From the NCBI GenBank assembly GCA_003281795.1, contig QCAW01000006.1:1-55464 (forward strand): DNA of 55,464 nt, given 5' to 3'. The notes below the pieces were generated by a model. The model was not told the origin of the DNA, did no database searches, and worked only from the letters and a program-made list of their open reading frames with translations. Below are positions 27,416 through 37,069 of the stretch, piece after piece. Source of the stretch: Pelagibacteraceae bacterium AG-345-F21. GTDB taxonomy: Bacteria > Pseudomonadota > Alphaproteobacteria > Pelagibacterales > Pelagibacteraceae. The position numbers and the translations under genes are program-made. Within the stretch, counting starts at the first letter, position 1. Each line of letters opens with the position of its first letter.

Positions 27416-30064
27416 TTAGTTAATACTCGATACAATACTTCTTAATTTTACATCTTCAATAGTTAATTCTTCTATCAAATTTTTATCATTTTGAACTATT
27501 TCTTTAGGTGCATTCATTACATATGCCTTGTTTTTGAGTTTATTATTAAGAACTGAGATTTGTTTGTTTATTGTTTCTATTTTTTGTAAAATTCTTTCTT
27601 TTTGAGATCCTAAATTTATATCTTCGTTGAATCGAAGTGAAAGTGTTTCTTTAAGAACCAAAATATCGATAGAATTTTTATCATTAATTTTAGTGTCGAT
27701 AACGCTATTAATTCTACCAACTTGTTTTATTAGTTTCAGATTTGCCTCAATTAGCTTTTTAAGTTTTACTGATTTTCTTGGTACTGATATATCGCAGAAT
27801 AATTTAGGCACAATTTTAAGTTCTGCTTTCGTAGATCTTATATTGGAAATTAATTCAATTACATCATTTATATCATTTTGACTCTTATTAAATTTCTTCT
27901 GAATTTTATAATTAGGCCATGAAGAAGATATTAGATCATCCATAAAAATATCTTTATATTTATTTTTTGCCCAAACGGACTCTGTAAAAAATGGTATAAA
28001 AGGATGAAGAATCTTCAAAATATTAGCCATAATAAACGAACAGAATGTTTTTGCTTCTTTAACATCGATCTTGTTTTTAGAATTAAAAATTGGCTTTAAA
28101 AACTCTAAATACCAATCACAGTAAGAATGCCAGACAAACTGATAAACATGTTTAGCAGCTTCATCGAACCTGAAAATTTCTATATTTTTAGATACTAAAT
28201 TTTGAGTTCTGATAAATTCATTAAATATCCATTGGTTAATTGGAAGTTTTATAGAATTTAAATTTATTTGTTTATCTAAATTACATTTGTTTAATTCTAA
28301 AAAATTATTAGCGCTCCAAATTTTTGTAATAAAATTTCGATTTCCAGTAACCCTATTTTTTGATAATTTAACATCTCTACCAGGAGATGCCATAGAGATT
28401 AAAGTAAATCTCAAACTGTCAGCACCGTACTCTTTTATTAACTCTAATGGATCAATTACGTTTCCTTTAGATTTTGACATTTTTTGACCTTTCTCATCTC
28501 TTACTAGAGCATGAACATAAACCTTGTGAAAGGGAGTTTTTTTATTAAAATAATTTCCCATCATTAACATTCTAGCCACCCAGAAAAAAATTATGTCAAA
28601 ACCCGTAACAAGAACAGAAGTTGGATAAAATTTAGAAAGTTCTTTAGTTTTTTTTGGCCAGCCTAAAGTTGCAAATGGCCATAAAGCAGAAGAAAACCAA
28701 GTGTCTAAAACATCAGTTTCTTGTTTTAATTTAAATTTTTTATTCTTGTTTTTTTTCTTGGCTAAAATTTGAGCCTCTTTTTCAGTTTCAGATACAAAGA
28801 CATTACCACTTTCATCATACCAAGCAGGTATTCGATGTCCCCACCAAATTTGTCGGGATATACACCAGGGCTCAATATTATTCATCCATTGAAAAAAAGT
28901 CTTAGACCAATTGTTTGGGAAAAAAGTAGTGTTACCTTTATTAACTATTTTTATCGGTTTTTGAGATAATTTTTTAGCATCAACAAACCACTGTTTTGTT
29001 AATAGAGGTTCAATTATTGAATTAGATCTATCTCCATAGGGAACTTTATTTTTAATATTTTCTACTTTAACAAGATTTCCTGCATCTTTAAGTTTTTTTA
29101 ATAATAATTTTCGTGCTTCAAATCTATCTAAGCCTATGAATTCTTTAATTCCGTTATTATTAATTTTTCCACTTTTTTCAAAGATATTAATTAATTCTAA
29201 TTTATTTCTTTTCCCTACTTCATAATCATTAAAATCATGAGCAGGGGTAATTTTTACTGCCCCAGAACCCTGTTCTGGATCAGCATAATGATCGGCGATA
29301 ATCTTAATATTTTTGTTAACTATAGGAATGGTAACATTTTTTCCTACTAAACTAATGTACCTTTCATCTTTAGGATTTACAGCTACAGCTGTGTCACCCA
29401 TCATTGTCTCTGGCCTAGTGGTTGCTATGGTTATTTTATTCTCTGAGCCCTCTATTTGATAGTCAATATAATATAATTGCGACTGAACATCTTTTTGAAC
29501 TACCTCTAAATCTGATATTGCAGTTTGTAGTTTAGTATCCCAATTTACTAGTTTCTTGTCTTTGTAAATTAATTTTTTATTATAGAGATCTACAAAAACC
29601 TTAATTACAGCTTTTGACAAGTCTTTGTCCATTGTAAATCTAGTTTTTGACCAGTCACAAGAACATCCAAGTTTTTTAAGTTGGTCTAATATTATTCCTC
29701 CAGACTCCTCTTTCCATTCCCAAACTTTTTTAATAAATTTTTCTCTTCCTAAATCATTTTTCTTTATACCTTTATTTTCAAGATTTTTTTCGACTACAGC
29801 TTGAGTGGCTATTCCCGCATGATCAGTTCCTGGTTGCCACAAAGTTTCTTTCCCCATCATTCTGTTGAATCGAACTAAAACGTCTTGTAAGCTATTGTTA
29901 AGGGCATGGCCCATATGTAGTCTTCCAGTAACATTAGGTGGAGGAATTACTATTGAGAAGGTTTTTTTGTTATTTCCTTTTCTAGGTTTAAAACAACCCT
30001 TCTTGATCCAATAATCCGATATCTTTTTTTCTTCTTTTAAATGATTATATTTTTTAAAATCCAT
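27416..30064 (-). CDS. valS: Valyl-tRNA synthetase
   Basis: 882 residues, a class I synthetase with an editing domain. The HIGH motif is HMGH (50-53) in [16 protein letters not shown], the editing domain includes [18 protein letters not shown], and the catalytic loop is [12 protein letters not shown]. The C-terminal arm is a Lys/Asn/Glu-rich coiled coil (the last 70 or so residues), which contacts the tRNA corner. It is followed at once by ilvD and is divergent from tRNA-Cys. Confidence 0.98.
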   Translation of the reverse strand: MDFKKYNHLKEEKKISDYWIKKGCFKPRKGNNKKTFSIVIPPPNVTGRLHMGHALNNSLQDVLVRFNRMMGKETLWQPGTDHAGIATQAVVEKNLENKGIKKNDLGREKFIKKVWEWKEESGGIILDQLKKLGCSCDWSKTRFTMDKDLSKAVIKVFVDLYNKKLIYKDKKLVNWDTKLQTAISDLEVVQKDVQSQLYYIDYQIEGSENKITIATTRPETMMGDTAVAVNPKDERYISLVGKNVTIPIVNKNIKIIADHYADPEQGSGAVKITPAHDFNDYEVGKRNKLELINIFEKSGKINNNGIKEFIGLDRFEARKLLLKKLKDAGNLVKVENIKNKVPYGDRSNSIIEPLLTKQWFVDAKKLSQKPIKIVNKGNTTFFPNNWSKTFFQWMNNIEPWCISRQIWWGHRIPAWYDESGNVFVSETEKEAQILAKKKNKNKKFKLKQETDVLDTWFSSALWPFATLGWPKKTKELSKFYPTSVLVTGFDIIFFWVARMLMMGNYFNKKTPFHKVYVHALVRDEKGQKMSKSKGNVIDPLELIKEYGADSLRFTLISMASPGRDVKLSKNRVTGNRNFITKIWSANNFLELNKCNLDKQINLNSIKLPINQWIFNEFIRTQNLVSKNIEIFRFDEAAKHVYQFVWHSYCDWYLEFLKPIFNSKNKIDVKEAKTFCSFIMANILKILHPFIPFFTESVWAKNKYKDIFMDDLISSSWPNYKIQKKFNKSQNDINDVIELISNIRSTKAELKIVPKLFCDISVPRKSVKLKKLIEANLKLIKQVGRINSVIDTKINDKNSIDILVLKETLSLRFNEDINLGSQKERILQKIETINKQISVLNNKLKNKAYVMNAPKEIVQNDKNLIEELTIEDVKLRSIVSSIN

Positions 30065-30178
30065 ATTTTTTGAATATTTCCCTAAATAGTTTATATCAAA
30101 TGTTTAAAAACCTAAAAGGTATAGATTTCCCTTTATTGAACCCCATAAATGATTTAAATAGTTTTTTTAGGTTTAATT

Positions 30179-30252
30179 GGCCACGTGGCGGAATGGTTAC
30201 GCAGAGGATTGCAAATCCTTTTATCCCAGTTCGATTCTGGGCGTGGCCTCCA
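30179..30252 (+). tRNA. tRNA-Cys(GCA)
   Basis: Acceptor GGCCACG pairs with CGTGGCC, the anticodon loop TTGCAAA gives GCA, the T arm contains GTTCGATTC, and CCA is encoded (30250-30252). It is followed 49 nt later by tRNA-Asn on the same strand, probably in one transcript. The 114 bp upstream, shared with the divergent valS, has a TTGAAC hexamer at 30136-30141 but no convincing -10 at the right distance. Confidence 0.97.
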
Positions 30253-30301
30253 AAAAAATTGGTTGTTTTATTTTTTTAAAAAAAGTATGTTGATTTTTTA
30301 T

Positions 30302-30377
30302 TCCTCGGTAGCTCAGTTGGTAGAGCAGTTGACTGTTAATCAATTGGTCGCAGGTTCGAGTCCTGCCCGAGGAGCCA
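30302..30377 (+). tRNA. tRNA-Asn(GTT)
   Basis: Acceptor TCCTCGG pairs with CCGAGGA, the anticodon loop CTGTTAA gives GTT, the T arm is CAGGTTCGAGTCCTG, and CCA is encoded (30375-30377). It converges with the XRE regulator, whose stop is only 3 nt away. As a GUN-anticodon tRNA it is a natural substrate of the Tgt enzyme encoded at 3787-4902. Confidence 0.97.
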
Positions 30378-30380
30378 AAA

Positions 30381-30746
30381 TTAACCAACTTTTTCAAACT
30401 TAATAGTATTATTTAAAATTTGAAGTATTTTTTCTTTTTGATTTTTTGATAACGAAGAAAAGGTTCTAGATAAAAAAGAATAGTTTAAGTCTTCATTTGT
30501 TAGCTCATTAGGCGTAATATCTTTAAATTCTTTAAAATCTTCAAAAAAATAAATTATAGGAACTTTTAAAAACTGAGAAAGTTGCATTAATCTATTTGAA
30601 CTTACTCCATTTGTACCTTTTTCATATTTTTGTATTTGTTGGAAAGTGACGTTTATTGCTTGAGCGACTTTTGTTTGAGTTAATCCTAGAGACAACCTTC
30701 TCATACGTAATTTTTTTCCTAAGTGAATATTGAAATTTTCTTCCAT
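30381..30746 (-). CDS. XRE/Cro-cI family transcriptional regulator, PraR/PhrR-like
   Basis: 121 residues. The helix-turn-helix occupies about residues 9-65 (GKKLRMRRLSLGLTQTKVAQ, then VTFQQIQKYEKGTNGVSSNRL). The motif FQQIQKYEKGxN is typical of alphaproteobacterial PraR/PhrR-type regulators, which control surface, biofilm and quorum-related genes in rhizobia. The C-terminal half has an acidic FEDFKEF segment and a helical tail. A good Shine-Dalgarno sequence, AGGGAG, precedes the ATG by 5 nt. The upstream region holds an inverted repeat that may be an autoregulatory operator. Targets in this organism are unknown. Confidence 0.88.
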   Translation of the reverse strand: MEENFNIHLGKKLRMRRLSLGLTQTKVAQAINVTFQQIQKYEKGTNGVSSNRLMQLSQFLKVPIIYFFEDFKEFKDITPNELTNEDLNYSFLSRTFSSLSKNQKEKILQILNNTIKFEKVG

Positions 30747-30770
30747 TAAACTCCCTAAATCTTAATTACG

Positions 30771-30834
30771 TTGAACTTTATTAATTTTTTAATACAACCC
30801 TAATTTTAAGATTTTGGCAACAGTAAAAGTTCAA
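30771..30834. promoter_or_regulatory. Inverted repeat in the promoter region of the XRE regulator
   Basis: TTGAACTTT at 30771-30779 is repeated in inverse as AAAGTTCAA at 30826-30834, 46 bp apart, upstream of the XRE gene. On the minus strand the outer arm supplies TTGAAC, a plausible -35 element, with TCTTAA 17 bp downstream as a weak -10. A dimeric repressor bound to both arms would cover this promoter. The rest of the 187-bp gap shows nothing else. Confidence 0.4.
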
Positions 30835-30933
30835 TTTGGGTAAAATAATTTCACCTATATTTAGCTATAATAATTGATAAAAAACAATAATAACTATTGA
30901 CTTAATTGAAAAAAAACCCTCTAAAAATATAAG

Positions 30934-31617
30934 TTATTTATAATTTTTAAGCCTATACTCCCAGTAACCCGTCTTATCGAATGCAGCTTTTACCCAGAGA
31001 TATGTATTTTCTTCGTACCAGACATCTGTATTTAATTTTTTACTATCTGGAAGATTTTTATCAGATGATTTAAAGTTAAAACGAAGAGTTTTGTATGTCT
31101 TGTCTCCAATTTTTGTTTCCTCTTTTCCAATAAAAGTTACTGTTTGTTCAATTATTCTACCAGAAATACCACTAATTTGTGCTTTAGCTTTTACAATTTC
31201 ATGATTCCACCAAGTACCAACTATATATTCTTTACTGGCTTTTCCTTTATAAGAAGATCCATCTATAATTAAATTTTTATCAGCTTGATCGACTGTTATT
31301 TCTACGTATCTATTTTTTTTATTTTGTTTAGTTTTTGACGAATAGCTAGAAAAAACTCCTTTAAAGTAGTTTTCGTCACTTTTAGCAAAATATTTATATA
31401 AATCTACGCCTAATTTTGTAATTTTAAAACTCACTTCGCTGTTTATTGACAAATTATCGCCATCTCTAACAAAATTATATTTATGATATCCAATAGATTG
31501 ATTGTTTCTATATAATTCGTACTCTAAATAATTATACTTTTCGTAATGTTCAACATGAGTATTGACAGTAGTAAAAAAAGATAAAAATATTATAATTGAA
31601 AGGATGTATTTTTTCAT
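30934..31617 (-). CDS. Secreted DUF6134-like protein of unknown function
   Basis: 227 residues. A signal peptide (MKKYILSIIIFLSFFTTVNT) precedes a beta-rich domain with YELYRNNQSIGYHKYNFV, TWWNHEIVKA near the middle, and a C-terminal DVWYEENTYLWVKAAFDKTGYWEYRL. This pattern resembles the DUF6134 family of exported proteins, whose function I do not know. It is probably periplasmic. The start is only 12 bp from the divergent cysteine synthase gene. Confidence 0.75.
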   Translation of the reverse strand: MKKYILSIIIFLSFFTTVNTHVEHYEKYNYLEYELYRNNQSIGYHKYNFVRDGDNLSINSEVSFKITKLGVDLYKYFAKSDENYFKGVFSSYSSKTKQNKKNRYVEITVDQADKNLIIDGSSYKGKASKEYIVGTWWNHEIVKAKAQISGISGRIIEQTVTFIGKEETKIGDKTYKTLRFNFKSSDKNLPDSKKLNTDVWYEENTYLWVKAAFDKTGYWEYRLKNYK

Positions 31618-31629
31618 ATATTTTGGATC

Positions 31630-32625
31630 ATGGAAAATAACTCTATTTTATCTCAAATTGGAAATACACCATTAGTTAGATTAAAACAAGCCTCTGATTT
31701 AACAGGCTGTAACATTTATGGTAAAGCAGAATATTTTAATCCCGGTGAGTCTATTAAAGATAGAGCTGCGCTTTTTATAGTAAAAGATGCGATAAATAGA
31801 AAGTTAATTGCCAAAGGTGGGACTGTTGTTGAAGGCACGGCTGGTAATACTGGAATAGGCTTAGCGATAGTTTGCAAGGAATACGAATTAAATTTAAAAA
31901 TAGTAATACCAAAAACACAATCTATTGAAAAAAAAAAGACACTTAAAGATTTAGGAGCTGAATTAATAGAAGTTGACGCAGTGCCTTATTCGGACCCTAA
32001 AAATTATATTAAGCTTTCACAAAAAATTTCTGAAAATTTAAAAAAAAATGAAAAAAAAGGTGTTTTCTGGGCTAATCAATTTGATAATCTTGTTAATACA
32101 GAGGCACATATAAAAACCACTGCACAAGAGATATGGGCCCAAACAGCTGGAAAAATAGATGCGTTCACTTGTTCTGTTGGCACCGGTGGAACATTATCAG
32201 GTGTTTCTGTAGGATTAAAAGAAAAAAATAAAAATATAAAAATCGCTCTTTCTGACCCTATGGGTTCTTCATTATATTCATACATTAAAGAAAATAAACT
32301 TAGTTCAACCGGAAATTCAATTACTGAGGGAATAGGTACTGGCAGAATTACTAAAAATTTCGAAAAAGCATTAATAGATGAAGCATTTCAAACAACTGAC
32401 ACTGAAGCATTAAACTTAGTATATGACTTAATAGAAAAACAAAAAATTATTTTAGGTGGATCCTCTGGCATTAATATAGCTGGTGCAATAAAATTGGGCA
32501 AAAAAATGGGACCAGGAAAGACAATAGTTACAATTTTGTGTGATAATGGAAAAAGGTATGCAAGTAAGATTTTTAACAAAGAATTTTTAAAGAGTAAAAA
32601 TTTGCCAATACCGAAATGGTTATAA
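31630..32625 (+). CDS. cysK: Cysteine synthase A family (O-acetylserine sulfhydrylase)
   Basis: 331 residues, a fold type II PLP enzyme. It combines O-acetylserine and sulfide to give cysteine. The PLP lysine is Lys43 in [11 protein letters not shown]. The substrate loop [11 protein letters not shown], the phosphate-binding [10 protein letters not shown] and the late [11 protein letters not shown] are present. GES replaces the more usual GGS, and GTAGNTG replaces TSGNTG, which puts it in the alphaproteobacterial CysK-like subgroup close to CBS cores. The stop overlaps the convergent aapP by 6 nt. A homologous activity such as cystathionine beta-synthase cannot be excluded. Confidence 0.88.
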   Translation: MENNSILSQIGNTPLVRLKQASDLTGCNIYGKAEYFNPGESIKDRAALFIVKDAINRKLIAKGGTVVEGTAGNTGIGLAIVCKEYELNLKIVIPKTQSIEKKKTLKDLGAELIEVDAVPYSDPKNYIKLSQKISENLKKNEKKGVFWANQFDNLVNTEAHIKTTAQEIWAQTAGKIDAFTCSVGTGGTLSGVSVGLKEKNKNIKIALSDPMGSSLYSYIKENKLSSTGNSITEGIGTGRITKNFEKALIDEAFQTTDTEALNLVYDLIEKQKIILGGSSGINIAGAIKLGKKMGPGKTIVTILCDNGKRYASKIFNKEFLKSKNLPIPKWL

Positions 32626-33351
32626 TATTTGACTGAGAAAAAGTTTTGTTCGATCTGATTTAGGATTATCAAAAAAATCTTTAGTTTTTGCTTTTTCTAC
32701 AATTCTACCTTCATCCATAAAAATCATATTATCCGCGACCTCTTTTGCAAAACCCATTTCATGAGTTACTACAATCATAGTCATACCTGCTTTAGCTAAA
32801 TCAACCATTGAGTCTAAAACTTCTTTAATCATCTCGGGGTCCAACGCTGAAGTAGGTTCATCGAATAACATTATTTTTGGCTCCATACATAATGCTCTTG
32901 CTAATGCAGATCTTTGCTGTTGACCTCCAGATAATTGTCCTGGAAACTTTTTAGCTTGATCAGCTATTTGAACTCTTTCTAAATTTTTCATTGCTATTTC
33001 TTCAGCTTGTTTTTTTGGCAATTTTTTAACCCATATAGGTGCAAGAGTACAGTTGTCTAAAATTGATAAATGTGGAAATAGATTAAACTGTTGAAAAACC
33101 ATTCCGACTTCAGCTCTTATTTTTTCTATATCTTTTGTGTTTTCTGAAATTTCTTTTCCATCAACTATTATTTGACCTTCTTGATGTTCTTCTAATCTAT
33201 TTATACATCTAATTAAAGTTGATTTACCCGATCCTGATGGGCCACAAATTACAATTTTTTCTTGTTGGTTTACTTCAAGACTCACATCTTTTAAAGCTTG
33301 AAATTTATCAAACCATTTATTTACATTCTTAAGTTCTATAATTTTGCTCAT
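32620..33351 (-). CDS. aapP: General L-amino acid ABC transporter, ATP-binding protein
   Basis: 243 residues. Walker [10 protein letters not shown] at 37-45, the Q loop FQQFNLFPH, the signature [15 protein letters not shown], and Walker [15 protein letters not shown] are all present. It drives uptake by the AapQM permease with AapJ as receptor. It is last in aapJ-aapQ-aapM-aapP and immediately abuts aapM. The length and motifs match the polar amino acid transporter (GlnQ/AapP) subfamily. Confidence 0.96.
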   Translation of the reverse strand: MSKIIELKNVNKWFDKFQALKDVSLEVNQQEKIVICGPSGSGKSTLIRCINRLEEHQEGQIIVDGKEISENTKDIEKIRAEVGMVFQQFNLFPHLSILDNCTLAPIWVKKLPKKQAEEIAMKNLERVQIADQAKKFPGQLSGGQQQRSALARALCMEPKIMLFDEPTSALDPEMIKEVLDSMVDLAKAGMTMIVVTHEMGFAKEVADNMIFMDEGRIVEKAKTKDFFDNPKSDRTKLFLSQIL

Positions 33352-34608
33352 TTATCTTTCTGTACTTAATTTCTTTTCTAAGTTTTGACTGTATCTACTC
33401 ATAGCATAACAAATTATCCAGAAAACTAAACCAGCAAATACATACCCTTCCATAGCCATACCTAGCCATTTTGGATTAGTTTTGGCTAAATTTACCATTC
33501 CAGCAAGTTCTAGCAACCCTACAACAAAAATTAAAGGAGTATCTTTCACTAATGCTAAAAAGGTGTTTGCTATTCCAGGTATTACTAGTTTAAGCGCTTG
33601 GGGAAGGATTATCAAAAAATGCATCCTCCAATACCCCATTCCAAGTGATTTTGCAGCCTCATACTGGCCTTTTGGTAGAGCTTGTAACCCTCCTCTTATA
33701 ACTTCTGCCATATATGCTGCTTCGAAAAGCGTGATCGCTATTAAAACTCTTATTAGTTTGTCTACATATGTTCCGTCAGGCAAAAACATTGGGAACATTA
33801 CCGCCGACATGAACAGAACCGTAATTAAAGGAACGCCTCTCCAAAGTTCTATAAATCCTATTGAAGAATATTTAATTGCGGGTAAATTTGATCTTCTTCC
33901 TAGAGCTAAAAACATGCCTATGGGAAAACATAATATTAAAGCAAATGCAGAGACTATAAATGTTAAAGATAAACCTCCCCAAGCTCCAGTTTCAACGTAT
34001 TTTAAACCAAAATCACCTCCGGAAATAAGTTTTAAGCCTATGATTGGATAAACAAATAATAAAAAAATTATTAGGTATGTTTTATATTTTCCAGATACAA
34101 AGAAAGAAGCCCCTACTAGAGCAAATAAAATGAAAAAAGCAGAGTTTATTCTCCATTGTTCAGCATCTGGGTACATTCCATAAACAAATCTGTTAAACCA
34201 TACTTTAACAAAAATCCAACAAGCTCCACTGCCTGTACACTCTTCTTTTGAATTACCAACAAAATTAGCATCAAAAAAGAACCAATTTAATACTGGTGGA
34301 ATGTATTTAATTAAAGCAAAAATTACTATTAAAGATAAAACAGCATTAAGGTTGTTTGAATTAAAATTAGTATTAATCCTATCTAACATTTTATTTCCAC
34401 TAAACTCTATTCTAATAAAATATAATCCAATAGTTCCAATAATTAATGGTGCAAAGTAACTAAGTTTTCCTGGTAAAAAACTGGTAAAATTTAAGTTTAA
34501 AAAAGTGTTAGCCAAAACATCTATAAAAGCTATAGAAATAAAAAAACTACCAAAACTAACAAAACTGTTTAATTTTTCTTTGGAGGGTTTGATTAATATA
34601 TTTTTCAT
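33352..34608 (-). CDS. aapM: General L-amino acid ABC transporter permease AapM
   Basis: 418 residues, the long AapM type rather than the 220-residue HisM type. Several membrane helices precede the transport domain. The central loop has ..GACWIFVKVWFNRFVYG.., and the EAA-type loop is EVIRGGLQALPKGQYEAAKSLGMG-like near residues 300-325. It forms the translocation channel with AapQ. The ATG overlaps the aapQ stop by one base (TAATG). Confidence 0.94.
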   Translation of the reverse strand: MKNILIKPSKEKLNSFVSFGSFFISIAFIDVLANTFLNLNFTSFLPGKLSYFAPLIIGTIGLYFIRIEFSGNKMLDRINTNFNSNNLNAVLSLIVIFALIKYIPPVLNWFFFDANFVGNSKEECTGSGACWIFVKVWFNRFVYGMYPDAEQWRINSAFFILFALVGASFFVSGKYKTYLIIFLLFVYPIIGLKLISGGDFGLKYVETGAWGGLSLTFIVSAFALILCFPIGMFLALGRRSNLPAIKYSSIGFIELWRGVPLITVLFMSAVMFPMFLPDGTYVDKLIRVLIAITLFEAAYMAEVIRGGLQALPKGQYEAAKSLGMGYWRMHFLIILPQALKLVIPGIANTFLALVKDTPLIFVVGLLELAGMVNLAKTNPKWLGMAMEGYVFAGLVFWIICYAMSRYSQNLEKKLSTER

Positions 34609-35786
34609 TATTTTTCCTTGATAGCAATTTTTTTATTATACCAATTCATAAAAATAGAAATTGATAAACTTAAAGATAGATATGTAAGCATTGTTATAGA
34701 GATAATTTCAATAGCTCTTCCTGTTTGCATCAAGGCAGTTCCTGCAAAAACTAAAACTATATCAGGATAAGCAATGGCAGCTGCTAATGATGAGTTTTTT
34801 GTTAAATTCAAATATTGGTTTGTTGTTGGAGGTATTATTATTCTCAATGCTTGAGGCATAACGACTAATTTTAAGATTTGACCTTTTGTTAAACCTATAG
34901 ATGCAGCGGCCTCTTTTTGTCCTTTGCCAACTCCTAAGATACCAGCTCTGACATTTTCTGCTATAAAAGTTGCCGTATACATCGACAATGCTAAAGCTAA
35001 GGAAATCAATTCTGGAATTATACTTACACCACCTTTATAGACGTAAATAGTTTTTGAAAGTTGCTCTAATACAGGAATTTCAAATGATAATCCAACTCCG
35101 CCAATGATAAATGTTAATAGAGGCAAACCAATTATTAATCCTAATGAAATATATAAAGTTGGTAACTGTTTTCCAAATTCATCTCTTTGTTTTTTTGCAT
35201 ATCTAGAAAAAAATATTATTGAAATAATTGCTAAAATAATTGAATAAAAGAATACTGAAAAATTGGTCCAAATAAACCTTGGCACGTACCACCCTTTTAC
35301 ATTTAAAAAGCTTATATCGTAAAAATTTATTGAGTCTATTGTTAAAGGTAATGCTCTTAAAGCAGCAAAATACCAAAAAAATATTTGTAATATTAAAGGA
35401 ATATTTCTAAAAATCTCAACATACCATTCGGCTGCTTTAGCGATTAAATAGTTTTGAGATAATCTCCCTATACCAATTGTTACACCTAGTAATGTTGCAA
35501 AAAATATGCCTATTGATGAAACTAAGATTGTATTTAATAGTCCAACTAAAAATGCTCTTGCATATGAATCCGAGCCATCATAGTCAATTAATGAAAAAGT
35601 AATATCAAATGAAGATTCTTGTGAGAGAAAACCAAAACCAAAAGAAATTCCTCTATTTCCCATGTTGTTTTGGGCATTTATAGTAAAATAAATAACGACT
35701 AAAACCAAAAATAAAATTGTTAAAACTTGAGGTATTAAATCTTTATTTTTATTGTTTAAATCAAATTTAAAATTTTTAAAATTCAT
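34608..35786 (-). CDS. aapQ: General L-amino acid ABC transporter permease AapQ
   Basis: 392 residues. It has N-terminal helices, the GNRGISFGFGFLSQESSFDI segment characteristic of AapQ, NTILVSSIGIFFATLLG, and the EAA loop ENVRAGILGVGKGQKEAAAS followed by PQALRIIIPPTTNQYLNLTKNSSLA. It partners AapM. The start lies about 25 nt downstream of a strong intrinsic terminator that follows aapJ, so aapQMP must be expressed by read-through or by an internal promoter. Confidence 0.94.
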   Translation of the reverse strand: MNFKNFKFDLNNKNKDLIPQVLTILFLVLVVIYFTINAQNNMGNRGISFGFGFLSQESSFDITFSLIDYDGSDSYARAFLVGLLNTILVSSIGIFFATLLGVTIGIGRLSQNYLIAKAAEWYVEIFRNIPLILQIFFWYFAALRALPLTIDSINFYDISFLNVKGWYVPRFIWTNFSVFFYSIILAIISIIFFSRYAKKQRDEFGKQLPTLYISLGLIIGLPLLTFIIGGVGLSFEIPVLEQLSKTIYVYKGGVSIIPELISLALALSMYTATFIAENVRAGILGVGKGQKEAAASIGLTKGQILKLVVMPQALRIIIPPTTNQYLNLTKNSSLAAAIAYPDIVLVFAGTALMQTGRAIEIISITMLTYLSLSLSISIFMNWYNKKIAIKEK

Positions 35787-35810
35787 TCAGTGCAGAATAT
35801 AATTGAGAAT

Positions 35811-35843
35811 AAAAAAAAGGGCCAGATAAATCCGGCCCTTTTT
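35811..35843 (-). terminator. Intrinsic terminator after aapJ
   Basis: On the minus-strand transcript an 8-bp stem (GGGCCGGA / TCTGGCCC) closes a 4-nt TTTA loop and is followed by eight U residues. One pair is G-U on the minus transcript and would be A-C on the plus transcript, so the structure is optimised for the aapJ direction. It is placed between aapJ and aapQ and is probably a partial terminator that limits aapQMP relative to aapJ. Confidence 0.88.
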
Positions 35844-35857
35844 AATTTTATTAGCAA

Positions 35858-36904
35858 TTATCTTGCTGGTGGTACGTAAAGTATTCCACCTTTAGTCCAT
35901 AATTCGTTAGGACCTCTATTTGGTAAAATATTCGTGTCGGCTATATGTTTTTTATAGCTTTCGCCGTAATTACCAACTTGCTCGATAATTCTTAAGCTCC
36001 ACTCATTATCAAGACCAAAAGCAGCGCCTAATTCTCCTTCAGCACCAACTAATCTCTTGATAGCTGGGTTTTCTGATTCTTTAAGACTTGAAGCGTTTGA
36101 TGAATTTACACCATACTCTTCTGCTTCGATCATTGTATTTAGGGACCATCTTACAATATCTTCCCAAACTGAGTCACCTTGTCTTACAACAGGACCAAGT
36201 GGTTCTTTAGAGATTGTTTCTGGTAATACTTTATGATCGTCTGGAGCACTCAATTTAGTTCTTTGAGCTGCTAATCCAGATTTATCAGTCGTATAAGTAT
36301 CACATCTTCCAGCATCATAAGCTTGAACAACTTCGTCTGCTTTTTCAAACGCAATTGGTTCATACTTAATGTTTTTAGAATTAAAAAAGTCTCTCATGTT
36401 TAGTTCTGTAGTAGTACCTGTGTTTGTACAAGCAGATATACCATTTTTAAAATCATTCACAGAATTGATTCCAGAATTTTTTCTAACCATGAAACCTTGA
36501 CCATCATAAAAGTTTACACCTACAAACGTTAAACCTATATCAGCGTCTCTTGATAATGTCCAAGTAGTGTTTCGTGCAAGTACATCAATTTCACCTGATG
36601 TTAAAGCAGTGAATCTTTCTTTTGCACTTAATGGTGTATATTTAACTTTGTCAGCATCACCTAATACAGCAGCTGCAACAGCTCTACATACATCAACATC
36701 GATACCAGTCCAATTCCCAGATGCATCAGCATTTGAAAATCCAGGAAGTCCTTGTGAAACTCCACATTTTACGAACCCGGCTTTTTTTGTGTTATCTAAA
36801 GTTTTAGATTTTTTTGAACCAGCACCTCCGCCACCTTGACCACAAGCGACAAGCAAAGATGAAGCTAGTACAACTAAAATCCATGTTTTTATTGATTTCA
36901 TCAT
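35858..36904 (-). CDS. aapJ: General L-amino acid ABC transporter substrate-binding lipoprotein
   Basis: 348 residues. The N-terminus carries a signal peptide with a lipobox ending in Cys21 (LLVAC), then a Gly/Ser/Lys linker, so it appears to be a lipid-anchored receptor rather than freely soluble. The binding domain starts with GFVKCGVSQGLPGFSNAD and has GIDVDVCRAVAAAVLGD and ALTSGEIDVLARNTTWTLSRD. YDAGRCDTYTTDKSGLAAQR is typical of AapJ. A strong Shine-Dalgarno sequence (AGAGGA) is 10 nt before the ATG. It is first in aapJQMP and is followed by the terminator. Confidence 0.95.
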   Translation of the reverse strand: MMKSIKTWILVVLASSLLVACGQGGGGAGSKKSKTLDNTKKAGFVKCGVSQGLPGFSNADASGNWTGIDVDVCRAVAAAVLGDADKVKYTPLSAKERFTALTSGEIDVLARNTTWTLSRDADIGLTFVGVNFYDGQGFMVRKNSGINSVNDFKNGISACTNTGTTTELNMRDFFNSKNIKYEPIAFEKADEVVQAYDAGRCDTYTTDKSGLAAQRTKLSAPDDHKVLPETISKEPLGPVVRQGDSVWEDIVRWSLNTMIEAEEYGVNSSNASSLKESENPAIKRLVGAEGELGAAFGLDNEWSLRIIEQVGNYGESYKKHIADTNILPNRGPNELWTKGGILYVPPAR

Positions 36905-36927
36905 AATTATGATTTCCTCTTTAGTTT

Positions 36928-36989
36928 TATTGTTAACAATATTTTTGAAAAATTAATTTCAAAACATTTTTATTATGTTTCAATTGAAA
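36928..36989. promoter_or_regulatory. Cluster of palindromes upstream of aapJ
   Basis: Three dyad elements lie in 62 bp: TATTGTTAACAATA (36928-36941, perfect 14-bp palindrome), TTGAAA-N6-TTTCAA (36945-36962) and TTTCAATTGAAA (36978-36989, perfect 12-bp palindrome). A further TTTCAA is at 36995-37000. The last palindrome lies in the spacer of the predicted promoter and the others cover the region just downstream of it. This suggests an operator set for nutrient-dependent control; the regulator is unknown. Confidence 0.5.
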
Positions 36990-37000
36990 AGTAATTTCAA
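36972..37000 (-). promoter_or_regulatory. Predicted sigma-70 promoter of aapJ
   Basis: On the minus strand, TTGAAA (37000-36995) and CATAAT (36977-36972) are separated by exactly 17 bp. This matches the -35/-10 pattern with one mismatch in each hexamer. Transcription would start near 36965, giving a leader of about 60 nt before aapJ. The remaining 70 bp up to zapE shows nothing further. Confidence 0.6.
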
Positions 37001-37069
37001 CTTAACTAAAAGTCATACTCTATATATGGTTTAGATGTTTAAAAATTACTAGATGTGATAAAATACAAC

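Noticed and set aside
30070-30403. Plus-strand open frames running through the two tRNA genes
   Set aside because: They are translations of tRNA-Cys and tRNA-Asn sequence; the RNA genes explain the conservation.
30904-30933. Weak A+T stem after the DUF6134-like gene as a terminator
   Set aside because: The only pairing is between A/T runs with no G+C core, and there is no proper U-tract.
33482-34051. Long open frame on the plus strand opposite aapM
   Set aside because: It is the antisense shadow of a well-supported membrane protein. Its translation shows no recognisable domain and it has no independent start signal.
36972-37032. Short 19-codon plus-strand frame upstream of aapJ
   Set aside because: It overlaps the predicted aapJ promoter, has no ribosome-binding site, and is of a size expected by chance.
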